Shown here: one piece after another, positions 7,766 to 15,782 of the stretch
Position numbering within the stretch: the first letter of the stretch is position 1
Layout: the number at the start of each line of letters is the position of its first letter
DNA from: Bacteroidaceae bacterium
Lineage (GTDB): Bacteria; Bacteroidota; Bacteroidia; Bacteroidales; Bacteroidaceae
Reading direction: 5' to 3'
Assembly (NCBI GenBank): GCA_016292545.1
Contig: JAEDIG010000013.1
Span: 1-29,417, forward strand
DNA length: 29,417 bases
Position numbers and translations under genes: made by a program
Notes under the pieces: model-generated
Databases searched by the model: none
Seen by the model: only the letters and a program-made list of their open reading frames with translations
What the model was told of the DNA's origin: nothing

Positions 7766-8923
7766 TTAATGCTTTTTCAGCTCAATACGAAAGGTTGTGC
7801 CCCTTCCGAGCTCGGAATTCTTCACAAAAATGCGCCCGTGATGGTAATCTTGGATGATTCGCTTGGCCAATGAAAGGCCAAGGCCCCATCCGCGCTTCTT
7901 GGTGGTGAATCCGGGCGTGAAAACCGTCTTGAAACGGTTCTTGGGAATGCCTTTCCCCGTGTCGGTGACTTCCAGCACGTAGCAGTGTGGTTTTTCTGTG
8001 GCCGAAAGGGTGATGGTGCCTTTCCCGTCCATCGCATCGATGGCATTCTTGCAGAGGTTCTCCACCACCCATTCGAACAGGGGAGCACACATGTTCACGA
8101 TGAGCGGTTGCTGGGGAAGCTGGCATACGATGGTGGTGCGGTTGCTGGTGCGCCGGCTGATATATTGCACGGTTTGCGCTACAATCTCGTTGAGATTCTC
8201 CGGGCGGGTTTCGGGCTGGGAGCCAATCTTGCTGAACCGTTCCGTGATGCGCTGCAGGCGGCTCACGTCTTTCTCCATCTCCGGTATGAGCGTGTCTTGG
8301 GGATAGGTTTCGCGCAGGACCTCCACCCATGCCATGAGGCTGCTGATGGGGGTGCCGAGCTGGTGGGCGGTTTCCTTGCTGAGCCCCACCCATACCTTGT
8401 TCTGCTCGGCGCGCTTGCTGCTCAGGAGCGCAAACAGGGCCACCATCATAAAGACGATGACCACGCCCAGCTGCACATAGGGCCACCAGGCCAGCCGGCG
8501 GAGCAGCAGACTGTCGCCGTAGCAGATGAGCATGTAGTCGGATTCGGAGAGGTCGATGCGGATGGTGTGGGCCTCGCGTTTCCATGCGTCTGCTTTCTGC
8601 TGGATGTAGGCGGTGGAGTCGGTTGCGTCCTTTTCGTGGATGGACAGGTTGCGGAAGTCCTGTATCTCGTTGTTCTGGTTGAGGACGATTACGGGAATGG
8701 TGTGGTTGCTGCCCAACACCTCCAGCACCAGCGACAGGTCGGTGGTTTCGTCGGCGTTGTTGAGCGACTGCATGGCCTGTGCCCATATCTCCATTTTGCG
8801 GTGTTCCTCGGTCTTCAGGTCGGTCACCAGAAAGTGGGACACCACAAGCGATGTCACACTCAATGTCACGGCCATGAGCACAAGGGCCAGTTTTACTTGT
8901 CGTATGCGTTTTATCCAGTACAC
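7766..8923 (-). CDS. Orphan sensor histidine kinase
   Basis: A 385-residue membrane kinase. A first membrane segment spans about residues 10-34, a short periplasmic sensor of about 110 residues follows, and a second segment spans about 148-168. The H-box is ETAHQLGTPISSL with phospho-acceptor His187. The ATPase domain has the N-box ENLCKNAIDAM (Asn293), the G1 box DTGKGIP (321-327) and the G2 box GWGLGL (345-350). No HAMP or receiver domain is visible, and no response regulator gene lies nearby, so its partner is elsewhere. It follows atpG by 37 bases on the same strand with no obvious terminator between, suggesting read-through from the ATP synthase operon. The signal is unknown. Confidence 0.92.
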   Translation of the reverse strand: MYWIKRIRQVKLALVLMAVTLSVTSLVVSHFLVTDLKTEEHRKMEIWAQAMQSLNNADETTDLSLVLEVLGSNHTIPVIVLNQNNEIQDFRNLSIHEKDATDSTAYIQQKADAWKREAHTIRIDLSESDYMLICYGDSLLLRRLAWWPYVQLGVVIVFMMVALFALLSSKRAEQNKVWVGLSKETAHQLGTPISSLMAWVEVLRETYPQDTLIPEMEKDVSRLQRITERFSKIGSQPETRPENLNEIVAQTVQYISRRTSNRTTIVCQLPQQPLIVNMCAPLFEWVVENLCKNAIDAMDGKGTITLSATEKPHCYVLEVTDTGKGIPKNRFKTVFTPGFTTKKRGWGLGLSLAKRIIQDYHHGRIFVKNSELGRGTTFRIELKKH

Positions 8924-8960
8924 GGCGTAGTGATGGGGAATGGGTGTGGGACGATGCGTT

Positions 8961-9839
8961 TCATTGGCTCATTCTGCCGCTCATCAGGTCGATTAGTTCG
9001 TTGGTGATGCTCTGCTGGCGGGTCTTGTTGTAGAGCAGGGTGAGCTGTTGCATCAGTTCCTGTGCATTGTCGTCGGCGGTCTGCATGGCAATCATGCGGC
9101 TGGCATGTTCAGAGGTGGCGCTGTCCATCATGGCCGCCATCAGGGTTACGCCCAGCAGTTTGTCGGCCGCCGTCTGGCAGAAGGTGCCGGCATCGGGTTC
9201 TATGATGAACTCTTCGCCGGCGCTGGCAGAGGCATTTTCGGGCATTAATGGCAGCAACTGCTGGCATGTCACGTGCATAGAGCCCATCGAGCGGAAGTGG
9301 GTGTGGATGATTTCCACACGGTCGGTCTGTCCGCTGGTGAACGATGATTTCAGACGGTCGGCCAGCAGGCGGACGGCATGCTGCGTTTCGGCCGTGGGGT
9401 TCTGGGTGAACTGTTCCGCCAGCGTCACGTTTTCCTCGGGATAGCGCAGCTGCAGTTTGTCCAGTTCGTGGGCCATCTTCTTTCCCAGGGGCACCACCGT
9501 TGTGTCTGCCCCCTGGACATTCAGTTCCTCCATGCGTGCCTTCACTGCATTCCACACATTGGTGTTGAAGGCTCCGCAAAGGCCGCTTGAACTGGCAATG
9601 GCTACGATGGTCACATGCTTTGCGGTGCGCTCCTCCGACAGAGGGCTGTGCAGGCTCGTGCCTGCATTCAGCATCTCGTCTACGGTTTGCCGGAGTGCGG
9701 CTTTGTATTGCAGGATGTGCTGTGTGCGGCCTTGCGTGCGGTGGAGCTTGGCCGATGCAATCATGCGCATGGCACTGGTGATCTTTTGTGTGCTCCGGAC
9801 CGAGGTGATGCGTGTCTTGATGTCTTTGAGTGAGGCCAT
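8961..9839 (-). CDS. atpG: F1Fo ATP synthase subunit gamma
   Basis: A 292-residue central-stalk subunit that rotates inside the alpha3-beta3 head. The N-terminal helix ASLKDIKTRITSVRSTQKIT and the C-terminal helix ending in NELIDLMSGR are the conserved coiled-coil ends of gamma. SSGLCGAFN in the middle is also a family hallmark. It is the last ATP synthase gene in the leftward operon, 12 bases after atpA. Confidence 0.96.
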   Translation of the reverse strand: MASLKDIKTRITSVRSTQKITSAMRMIASAKLHRTQGRTQHILQYKAALRQTVDEMLNAGTSLHSPLSEERTAKHVTIVAIASSSGLCGAFNTNVWNAVKARMEELNVQGADTTVVPLGKKMAHELDKLQLRYPEENVTLAEQFTQNPTAETQHAVRLLADRLKSSFTSGQTDRVEIIHTHFRSMGSMHVTCQQLLPLMPENASASAGEEFIIEPDAGTFCQTAADKLLGVTLMAAMMDSATSEHASRMIAMQTADDNAQELMQQLTLLYNKTRQQSITNELIDLMSGRMSQ

Positions 9840-9851
9840 GGTGCAGTTGGG

Positions 9852-11426
9852 TTACGGATGAATGTTGGATGCCACTTCCTCGATGGTGCGGCAGATATCG
9901 TCGGTGAGGATGCCCTTGGAGAGCGGTTCCATCACGTCCTTCTCATGGCGGGCATGGAGTGTTTCGATGAGTATGCTCTCGAATGCATGCACATTTTCCA
10001 GGGCCACATCCTTGAGCAATCCCTTCACACCACAGTAGAGCACACACACCTGTTCTTCTACGGGCATGGGGTGGTATTGCTTCTGGATGAGCAGGGCACT
10101 GTTCTTCTTCCCCTTGTCGATGGTGAAGGCAGTGACAGCGTCCATTTCGCTGCCAAACTTGCTGAAGCTTTCCAATTCGCGGTATTGGGCCTGGTCGATT
10201 TTGAGGGTGCCAGCCACTTTCTTCATGGCCTTGAGCTGTGCATTGCCACCCACTCGGCTCACGCTGATGCCCACGTTGATGGCCGGGCGGATGCCCTGAT
10301 TGAACAGGTCGGTTTCCAGGAATATCTGCCCGTCGGTGATGCTGATGACATTGGTGGGGATGTAGGCACTCACGTCGCCTGCCTGTGTCTCGATGATGGG
10401 GAGTGCGGTGAGCGATCCGCCTCCTTTCACGAGGGGACGGATGCTCTCCGGCAGGTCGTTCATCTGCTCGGCCACCTCTTGCTGGTTGATGATCTTGGCC
10501 GCACGTTCCAGCAGACGGCTGTGGAGATAGAACACATCGCCGGGGTAGGCTTCGCGTCCGCTGGGCCTGTGGAGGATGAGGCTCACCTCGCGGTAGGCTA
10601 CAGCCTGCTTGCTCAGGTCGTCGTAGACAACCAGCGCGTGGCGGCCTGTGTCGCGGAAGAATTCTCCGATGGCGGCACCTGCAAAAGGCGCAAAGTACTG
10701 CACGGCCGCGGGATCTCCTGCCGTGGCACTCACCACAATGGTGTAGTCCATGGCCTGATGGTCGGCCAGTGTCTTCACGATGCTGGCCACTGTGCTGCCC
10801 TTTTGTCCGATGGCCACGTAGATGCAGTAGATGGGATGGCCCTCCTCAAAATTCTTTCGCTGGTTGATGATGGTGTCTATGGCAATGCTGGTTTTTCCCG
10901 TCTGGCGGTCACCGATGATCAGTTCTCGCTGTCCGCGTCCGATGGGAATCATGGCATCCACGGCCTTCAGACCCGTCTGCAGCGGTTCGTTCACTGGCTG
11001 GCGGAAGATTACTCCCGGTGCCTTCCTGTCGAGCGGCATTTCATACTTGGTGCCTCCTATCTGTCCTTTGCCGTCGAGCGGTTCGCCCAGAGGACTGATG
11101 ACACGCCCGATCATGCCCATGCCCACCTGGATGCTGGCTATGCGTCCGGTGCGGCGCACTGTGTCGCCTTCTTCCACCATGTCGGTGGGACCCAGCAATA
11201 CGGCACCCACATTGTCTTCTTCCAGGTTCATCACAATAGCCTCCAGGCCGCCATCGAACTGCAGCAGTTCGCTGGCCTCGGCATTGCTCAGGCCGAAGAT
11301 GCGAACCACGCCGTCGCTCACCTGCAGCACGGTGCCTACCTCGTCTACCCGTGTTTCTGAGGCTATGCCTTCGAGTTCTTCTTGGAGGATGGCGGTCACT
11401 TCACTCACCTTAATCTTGTCGTTCAT
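9852..11426 (-). CDS. atpA: F1Fo ATP synthase subunit alpha
   Basis: A 524-residue nucleotide-binding, non-catalytic head subunit. The P-loop GDRQTGKT lies at residues 172-179, and the family-typical arginine finger is in SVSRVGG. I take the ATG at 11426 because it begins MNDKIKVSEV as in relatives; an upstream in-frame ATG at 11441 would add five residues (MYEKK). It lies 22 bases after atpH. Confidence 0.97.
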   Translation of the reverse strand: MNDKIKVSEVTAILQEELEGIASETRVDEVGTVLQVSDGVVRIFGLSNAEASELLQFDGGLEAIVMNLEEDNVGAVLLGPTDMVEEGDTVRRTGRIASIQVGMGMIGRVISPLGEPLDGKGQIGGTKYEMPLDRKAPGVIFRQPVNEPLQTGLKAVDAMIPIGRGQRELIIGDRQTGKTSIAIDTIINQRKNFEEGHPIYCIYVAIGQKGSTVASIVKTLADHQAMDYTIVVSATAGDPAAVQYFAPFAGAAIGEFFRDTGRHALVVYDDLSKQAVAYREVSLILHRPSGREAYPGDVFYLHSRLLERAAKIINQQEVAEQMNDLPESIRPLVKGGGSLTALPIIETQAGDVSAYIPTNVISITDGQIFLETDLFNQGIRPAINVGISVSRVGGNAQLKAMKKVAGTLKIDQAQYRELESFSKFGSEMDAVTAFTIDKGKKNSALLIQKQYHPMPVEEQVCVLYCGVKGLLKDVALENVHAFESILIETLHARHEKDVMEPLSKGILTDDICRTIEEVASNIHP

Positions 11427-11448
11427 CTTCTTTTCATACATTAATTAA

Positions 11449-11988
11449 TTATAGGCTTTGCAGCCGTTGGCGCAACGTTTCCAGTTGTGTGGCATACGTG
11501 GCGTCGATAAGCTTGTCGCCCGTCAGGATGCGGATACCCCCGATAAGTCCGGGGCATACCTTATAGGTGCATTCTACGGTGCCGCCCAGTTTGCTTGCCA
11601 GGCACCCTTCCAGCCGATTGCGGTCGGCTGGGGACATGGGAGCTGCCGTTTCCACCCTTACGTCCACTATCCCGTGGCTGCTGCGGTAGATTTGCAGGAA
11701 CACGTGGGCGATGTTGCGCATCAGGCTTTCCCGCCGGTGCCGGATGACCAGGGCAAAGAAGCGGTTGAGCCATGCTTCTTCGCTGGCCTCCCCCGCGGCG
11801 GTGGCCAGCAGCCGCAGCTTTTCGGCACTTTCCAGGGCACTGTTCTGGAGAGCTTGCGACAATGTCTTCTCCTTGGCCATCACCTGAAGCAGCCGTTTCA
11901 TCCCTTCGTATGCGGCCTGCTGCTCGCCGGTGTCCTGCTTGCTAAGGGTGGATGCCAGCGCTTTTGCATATCTGGTGGCGATATTCAT
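11449..11988 (-). CDS. atpH: F1Fo ATP synthase subunit delta
   Basis: A 179-residue peripheral-stalk subunit joining F1 to subunit b. It starts with the conserved ATRYAKALAS helix, and the C-terminal part has the pattern LIGGIRILTGDKLIDATYATQL, equivalent to the usual GGxxIxxGxxxxDxS region. The length is normal. It sits between atpF and atpA, its standard place. Confidence 0.94.
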   Translation of the reverse strand: MNIATRYAKALASTLSKQDTGEQQAAYEGMKRLLQVMAKEKTLSQALQNSALESAEKLRLLATAAGEASEEAWLNRFFALVIRHRRESLMRNIAHVFLQIYRSSHGIVDVRVETAAPMSPADRNRLEGCLASKLGGTVECTYKVCPGLIGGIRILTGDKLIDATYATQLETLRQRLQSL

Positions 11989-12020
11989 ATCTTTTACGAT
12001 GGTCTATGTGGTTTGCGGAA

Positions 12021-12509
12021 TCAGTCGTTCATCTCCAGAGCGCGCTCGATGGTTTTTCGCTGTGCCTCCTGGTCTTTCAGCTCTTCTTTCATCACGCCGG
12101 CGGCAATCTTGAGGGCCATGTCGATGGTTTGCTGTCGCATTTCCTTCACCACCTGCTCGCGTTGGCGGTTGAGTTCGGCCTTGGTGTCCTCCATCATGCG
12201 TTGTCCCAGCAGCTGTGCTTCGTCCTTGGCCTGAGCCAGGATCTGGGCCTTTTGCTGCTGTGCGTCCTTCAATATCTGCGTGCTCTCTTCATGTGCTTTC
12301 TGCACTGTGGCGAGGCGCTGCTGTTCCAGCTGTTCCAGACTTTCGCGGGCACTTCTTGCTTGCTCCAGCGAGTCTTCGATGAATGCCTTCCGGCTGTTCA
12401 CGGCCTGCAGGATGACCGGGAAACCCCATTTGGCCAACACTGCCAGTACGATGCCGAAGCACAGCACCATCCAGAACAGCAGTCCGAAGTCAGGCGTAAA
12501 CAATGACAT
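12021..12509 (-). CDS. atpF: F1Fo ATP synthase subunit b
   Basis: A 162-residue stator subunit. One membrane helix lies near residues 8-30 (PDFGLLFWMVLCFGIVLAVL), followed by a long charged, Gln/Glu/Ala-rich helix that would dimerise as a coiled coil. The length and layout match bacterial b subunits. It starts 12 bases after the atpE stop. Only one b-type gene is present, so a homodimer is expected. Confidence 0.95.
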   Translation of the reverse strand: MSLFTPDFGLLFWMVLCFGIVLAVLAKWGFPVILQAVNSRKAFIEDSLEQARSARESLEQLEQQRLATVQKAHEESTQILKDAQQQKAQILAQAKDEAQLLGQRMMEDTKAELNRQREQVVKEMRQQTIDMALKIAAGVMKEELKDQEAQRKTIERALEMND

Positions 12510-12521
12510 GGCGGCGGGATA

Positions 12522-12761
12522 TTAGACAGCGTTGAGACAAACAATCACGGCAAACAGGCTGACACCCTCGATGAGGGCTCCCAGGATAATGGCGGCCAAC
12601 TGGATTTTTCCACTCGACTCCGGCTGGCGTGCGATGGCTTCCATGGCAGCCTTGCCGATGATGCCGATACCGAAGGCGGCACCGATAGTGACTAAACCTG
12701 CACCCAGGGCAGCCAGATTGATGGCAGGGGCTGCTGCCTGCATGAGCATTGTACTTAACAT
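12522..12761 (-). CDS. atpE: F1Fo ATP synthase subunit c
   Basis: A 79-residue hairpin of two membrane helices that forms the rotor ring. The ion-binding carboxylate is Glu65 in ALIEGVSLF, and the polar loop is ARQPE. The residues after Glu65 (Gly-Val) lack the Ser-Thr seen in sodium-coupled rings, and helix 1 has no matching Gln, so proton coupling is inferred. I choose ATG 12761; the frame can also open at a TTG three codons upstream. The leader just before the start is very AT-rich, consistent with the high translation this subunit needs. Confidence 0.95.
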   Translation of the reverse strand: MLSTMLMQAAAPAINLAALGAGLVTIGAAFGIGIIGKAAMEAIARQPESSGKIQLAAIILGALIEGVSLFAVIVCLNAV

Positions 12762-12800
12762 AGTTCTCAAATTTTATATTTTACAGTTTATAATTTAGGT

Positions 12801-13760
12801 TCATTCCGTATGTCCTGTGGCTTGTGCCGCACTGATGTAGCTGGCACTGAGAGTCACAAACACGAAGGCCTGCAGAAAGGCCACCATCAGTTCCATCATG
12901 TTCATGAAGATGGCCATGGCCACTGCCACCGCAGTGATGCCGCTGTGCATGACGCTTCCCATCGACACGGTGGTGAATATCATGCAGATGATACTGATGA
13001 TGATGATGTGTCCGGCCATGATGTTGGCCAATAGTCGCACGGTCAGCGAGAAGGGCTTGGTGAACATGCCCAGAATCTCAATCACGGGCATCAGCGGCAC
13101 AGGGCATTTGAGCAGCAACGGCACATCGGGCCACAGGATGTCGCGCCAGTAGTGGCGTGTGGCTGTAAGGTTCACCACCAGGAATGTGGCCAGCGCCAGT
13201 GTTACGGTGACGGCAATGTTGCCTGTCAGGTTCATGCCGAAGGGGAAGAAAGGTATCAGTCCCACCAGGTTGCAGGTGAGGATGAAGTAGAAGGCGGTGA
13301 GCAGGTAGGGTGCAAACCGCATACCCTTTTCCCGGCCGATGATGTTCTCCACTACGTTGTCATAGATGTAGCAGGTGACCAGTTCCATTGCGCCCACCAG
13401 TCCGCCTGGGGCCTGCAGGGGATGCTTGCGATACCATCGGGCGCAGTAGAGAATGAGCATCGTAACCAGCAGCCCCGACATCATCAGGCCGGCCACATTC
13501 TTGGTCACAGACAAGTCGATGGGCCGCTGCAGGGTGCCGTCGGGCATCATCTCGGCCACTTTCCCTTGGCTGTCTATCACGAAGCCTTCCCACGATTGCC
13601 CGTGGGCCAGACGGCCCGACGAGAACATGTGCCACTGTCCGTCCTGCCCTCTCACAATGACGGGCAGGTGGAGCTCCTTGTGCACGCCATGGATGGTGGC
13701 GATGTGCCAGTTGTAGGAGTCGCCGATATGTTCATTAATGATGTCTTGCGTATCGTTCAT
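12801..13760 (-). CDS. atpB: F1Fo ATP synthase subunit a
   Basis: A 319-residue membrane stator subunit. The essential arginine is in SLTVRLLANIMAGH within the fourth or fifth helix. About 85 residues precede the first membrane segment (AGLMMSGLLVTMLIL), a longer N-terminal extension than in E. coli and usual in Bacteroidetes; it probably lies in the periplasm. The ATG overlaps the atpC stop (ATGA), implying coupled translation. Confidence 0.95.
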   Translation of the reverse strand: MNDTQDIINEHIGDSYNWHIATIHGVHKELHLPVIVRGQDGQWHMFSSGRLAHGQSWEGFVIDSQGKVAEMMPDGTLQRPIDLSVTKNVAGLMMSGLLVTMLILYCARWYRKHPLQAPGGLVGAMELVTCYIYDNVVENIIGREKGMRFAPYLLTAFYFILTCNLVGLIPFFPFGMNLTGNIAVTVTLALATFLVVNLTATRHYWRDILWPDVPLLLKCPVPLMPVIEILGMFTKPFSLTVRLLANIMAGHIIIISIICMIFTTVSMGSVMHSGITAVAVAMAIFMNMMELMVAFLQAFVFVTLSASYISAAQATGHTE

Positions 13761-13981
13761 TCGTCGGTCATGATTAGGATTTCATTGTCTTTTACCCGTG
13801 CAATGCCTCCGGTGATGCCGTAGGCTTGTGTGCCGGCCACCACCTTGCCGCTTTCCAGTACGGCCAGCAGCGGAGCATGGTGGTTGAGCACGACCATGCG
13901 CCCCTGGACAGAGGGCAGTTCCACCCGTGGCACCTCGCCTTCGAATACCAGGCTGGTTGGGGAGATTATCTTGCATCGCAT
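13757..13981 (-). CDS. atpC: F1Fo ATP synthase subunit epsilon (short form)
   Basis: A 74-residue protein covering only the N-terminal beta-sandwich of epsilon (ISPTSLVFEGEVPRVELPSVQGRMVVLNHHAPL). The C-terminal helical hairpin, which inhibits ATP hydrolysis in E. coli, is absent. Short epsilons of about 80 residues are common in Bacteroidetes, so this is probably not a truncation. It lies 30 bases after atpD and overlaps atpB by four bases. Confidence 0.93.
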   Translation of the reverse strand: MRCKIISPTSLVFEGEVPRVELPSVQGRMVVLNHHAPLLAVLESGKVVAGTQAYGITGGIARVKDNEILIMTDE

Positions 13982-14011
13982 TGTTATGGTTCTCCTTGTC
14001 TGCTAAAGGGT

Positions 14012-15538
14012 TTATTGCTTGGCCTGCTCTATGAGCTTGCGTGCCTTTTCGCGTGCATCCTCGATGGTGCCCACGTTGAGGAACGCCTGTTCGGGCAGGT
14101 CGTCCACCTCGCCGTCGAGTATCATCTGGAAACCGTGGATGGTGTCCTCGATGCTCACCATCACGCCCGGGAGGCCTGTGAACTGCTGTGCCACGGCAAA
14201 GGGCTGCGAGAGGAAACGCTGCACCTTGCGGGCGCGGTTGACGGTGATCTTGTCTTCGTCTGACAGTTCTTCCATGCCCATGATGCTGATGATGTCCTGC
14301 AACTCCTCGTTGCGCTGCAGAATGGCCTTCACACGCTGGGCGGTATTGTAGTGTGCCTCTCCCACCACCAGGGGGTCGAGGATGCGGCTGGTGCTCTCCA
14401 GAGGGTCCACAGCGGGATAGATTCCCAACTCGGCAATCTTGCGGCTGAGCACCGTGGTGGCATCCAGATGGCTGAACGTGGTGGCCGGGGCGGGGTCGGT
14501 GAGGTCATCGGCAGGCACATACACGGCCTGCACACTGGTGATGCTGCCTTTCTTGGTGCTGGTGATGCGCTCCTGCATGATACCCATTTCGCTGGCAAGC
14601 GTGGGCTGGTAGCCTACGGCGCTGGGCATACGTCCCAGCAGGGCACTCACCTCGCTGCCTGCTTGCGTGAAGCGGAAAATGTTGTCGATGAACAGCAGGA
14701 TGTCGCGGCGTTCGCCCTCGGGAGCGTTGTCGCGGAAACTCTCTGCCACGGTGAGGCCGCTCAGGGCCACACTGGCGCGTGCGCCGGGCGGTTCGTTCAT
14801 CTGGCCATACACCATTGTGGCCTGGCTCTTCTCCAGTTCCTTTTCGTCTACCAGCGAAAGGTCCCACTTGCCTTCCTCCATGGCTTTCTTGAAAGCCTCG
14901 CCATAGCGGATGACACCGCTTTCTATCATCTCGCGTAGCAGGTCGTTGCCTTCGCGTGTGCGCTCGCCCACACCCGTGAACACACTGTATCCGTTGCCGC
15001 GCTTGGCCACATTGTTGATAAGCTCCATGATGAGCACGGTCTTGCCCACGCCGGCACCTCCGAAGAGGCCAATCTTTCCGCCTTTGGCGTAGGGCTCCAG
15101 CAGGTCGATTACCTTGATGCCCGTGGGCAGCATCTCGCGTGCGGGTTCCAGTTCCTCGAACTTGGGCGGCTGCCGGTGGATGGGCAACGCCCCTTCCTTG
15201 CCCAGTGGCTGCATGCCGTCCACGGGTTCGCCGATTACGTTCATCAGGCGTCCCTTCACCTGGTTGCCCGTGGGCATGGTGATGGCGCTTCCCGTGGCGC
15301 ATGCCTTCATGCCCCGGCGCAGTCCGTCGGTGCTGTCCATGGCAATACATCGCACGGTGTTCTCGCCGATGTGCTGCTGCACTTCCAGCGTCAGCACTTT
15401 GCCTCCTTCCCGTTCCACTCCCACAGCTTCGTGGATGTGGGGCAGCTTGAGGCCGCTTCCCTGTGGGTTCTCAAACCTGATGTCCACCACGGGGCCGATA
15501 ATCTGTGAAATTCTGCCTGTTTCGTTTTGTTCGCTCAT
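14012..15538 (-). CDS. atpD: F1Fo ATP synthase subunit beta
   Basis: A 508-residue catalytic subunit. The P-loop GGAGVGKT lies at residues 160-167, and ALSGLTVAESFRD and the DELSEED-like EELSDED segment are present. The ATG at 15538 gives MSEQNETGRISQIIGPVVDI, as in relatives; an upstream in-frame ATG at 15556 would add six residues. It is the first gene of the leftward atp operon, with a promoter-like element about 45 bases upstream. Confidence 0.97.
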   Translation of the reverse strand: MSEQNETGRISQIIGPVVDIRFENPQGSGLKLPHIHEAVGVEREGGKVLTLEVQQHIGENTVRCIAMDSTDGLRRGMKACATGSAITMPTGNQVKGRLMNVIGEPVDGMQPLGKEGALPIHRQPPKFEELEPAREMLPTGIKVIDLLEPYAKGGKIGLFGGAGVGKTVLIMELINNVAKRGNGYSVFTGVGERTREGNDLLREMIESGVIRYGEAFKKAMEEGKWDLSLVDEKELEKSQATMVYGQMNEPPGARASVALSGLTVAESFRDNAPEGERRDILLFIDNIFRFTQAGSEVSALLGRMPSAVGYQPTLASEMGIMQERITSTKKGSITSVQAVYVPADDLTDPAPATTFSHLDATTVLSRKIAELGIYPAVDPLESTSRILDPLVVGEAHYNTAQRVKAILQRNEELQDIISIMGMEELSDEDKITVNRARKVQRFLSQPFAVAQQFTGLPGVMVSIEDTIHGFQMILDGEVDDLPEQAFLNVGTIEDAREKARKLIEQAKQ

Positions 15539-15584
15539 ATTCGTATGTCCAATCAATTCCGTGACTTATTTTAGAAAACTGTTG

Positions 15585-15592
15585 CAAAAGTA
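15585..15592 (-). promoter_or_regulatory. Putative -7 element of the atp operon promoter
   Basis: TACTTTTG on the minus strand is an exact TAnnTTTG match, 46 bases ahead of the atpD ATG. The flanking DNA is AT-rich with long T/A runs. No good -33 TTTG was found at the usual spacing, so confidence is moderate. Confidence 0.55.
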
Positions 15593-15752
15593 CGTTTTTT
15601 TTTGCATGTGCGTGTCTTCCTAAAGTGCCTTTTTTTTGTCCTTTTTCCCCAATTTGTGTTTTTTTAAACAGCTTTTCCTTCTTTTTACGGGAAATTGTAC
15701 ATCTTTGCTTCATTTTTTTGTAGAAATATGTCGTTTTGTTCCCGATTTGCTG

Positions 15753-15760
15753 TAATTTTG
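15753..15760 (+). promoter_or_regulatory. Putative -7 element for the GH10-GH43 gene
   Basis: TAATTTTG is an exact TAnnTTTG match and ends 22 bases before the ATG at 15783, leaving a short leader of about 15 bases. A weaker near-match, CATCTTTG, lies upstream around 15702-15709. The preceding 200 bases, shared with the divergent atp promoter, are very AT-rich. Confidence 0.5.
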
Positions 15761-15782
15761 GAGCGTAATCAGCAATCGAGAT

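Noticed and set aside
9858..11360. A 500-codon open frame opposite atpA
   Set aside because: Antisense shadow of a well-identified gene; no domain or signal is visible.
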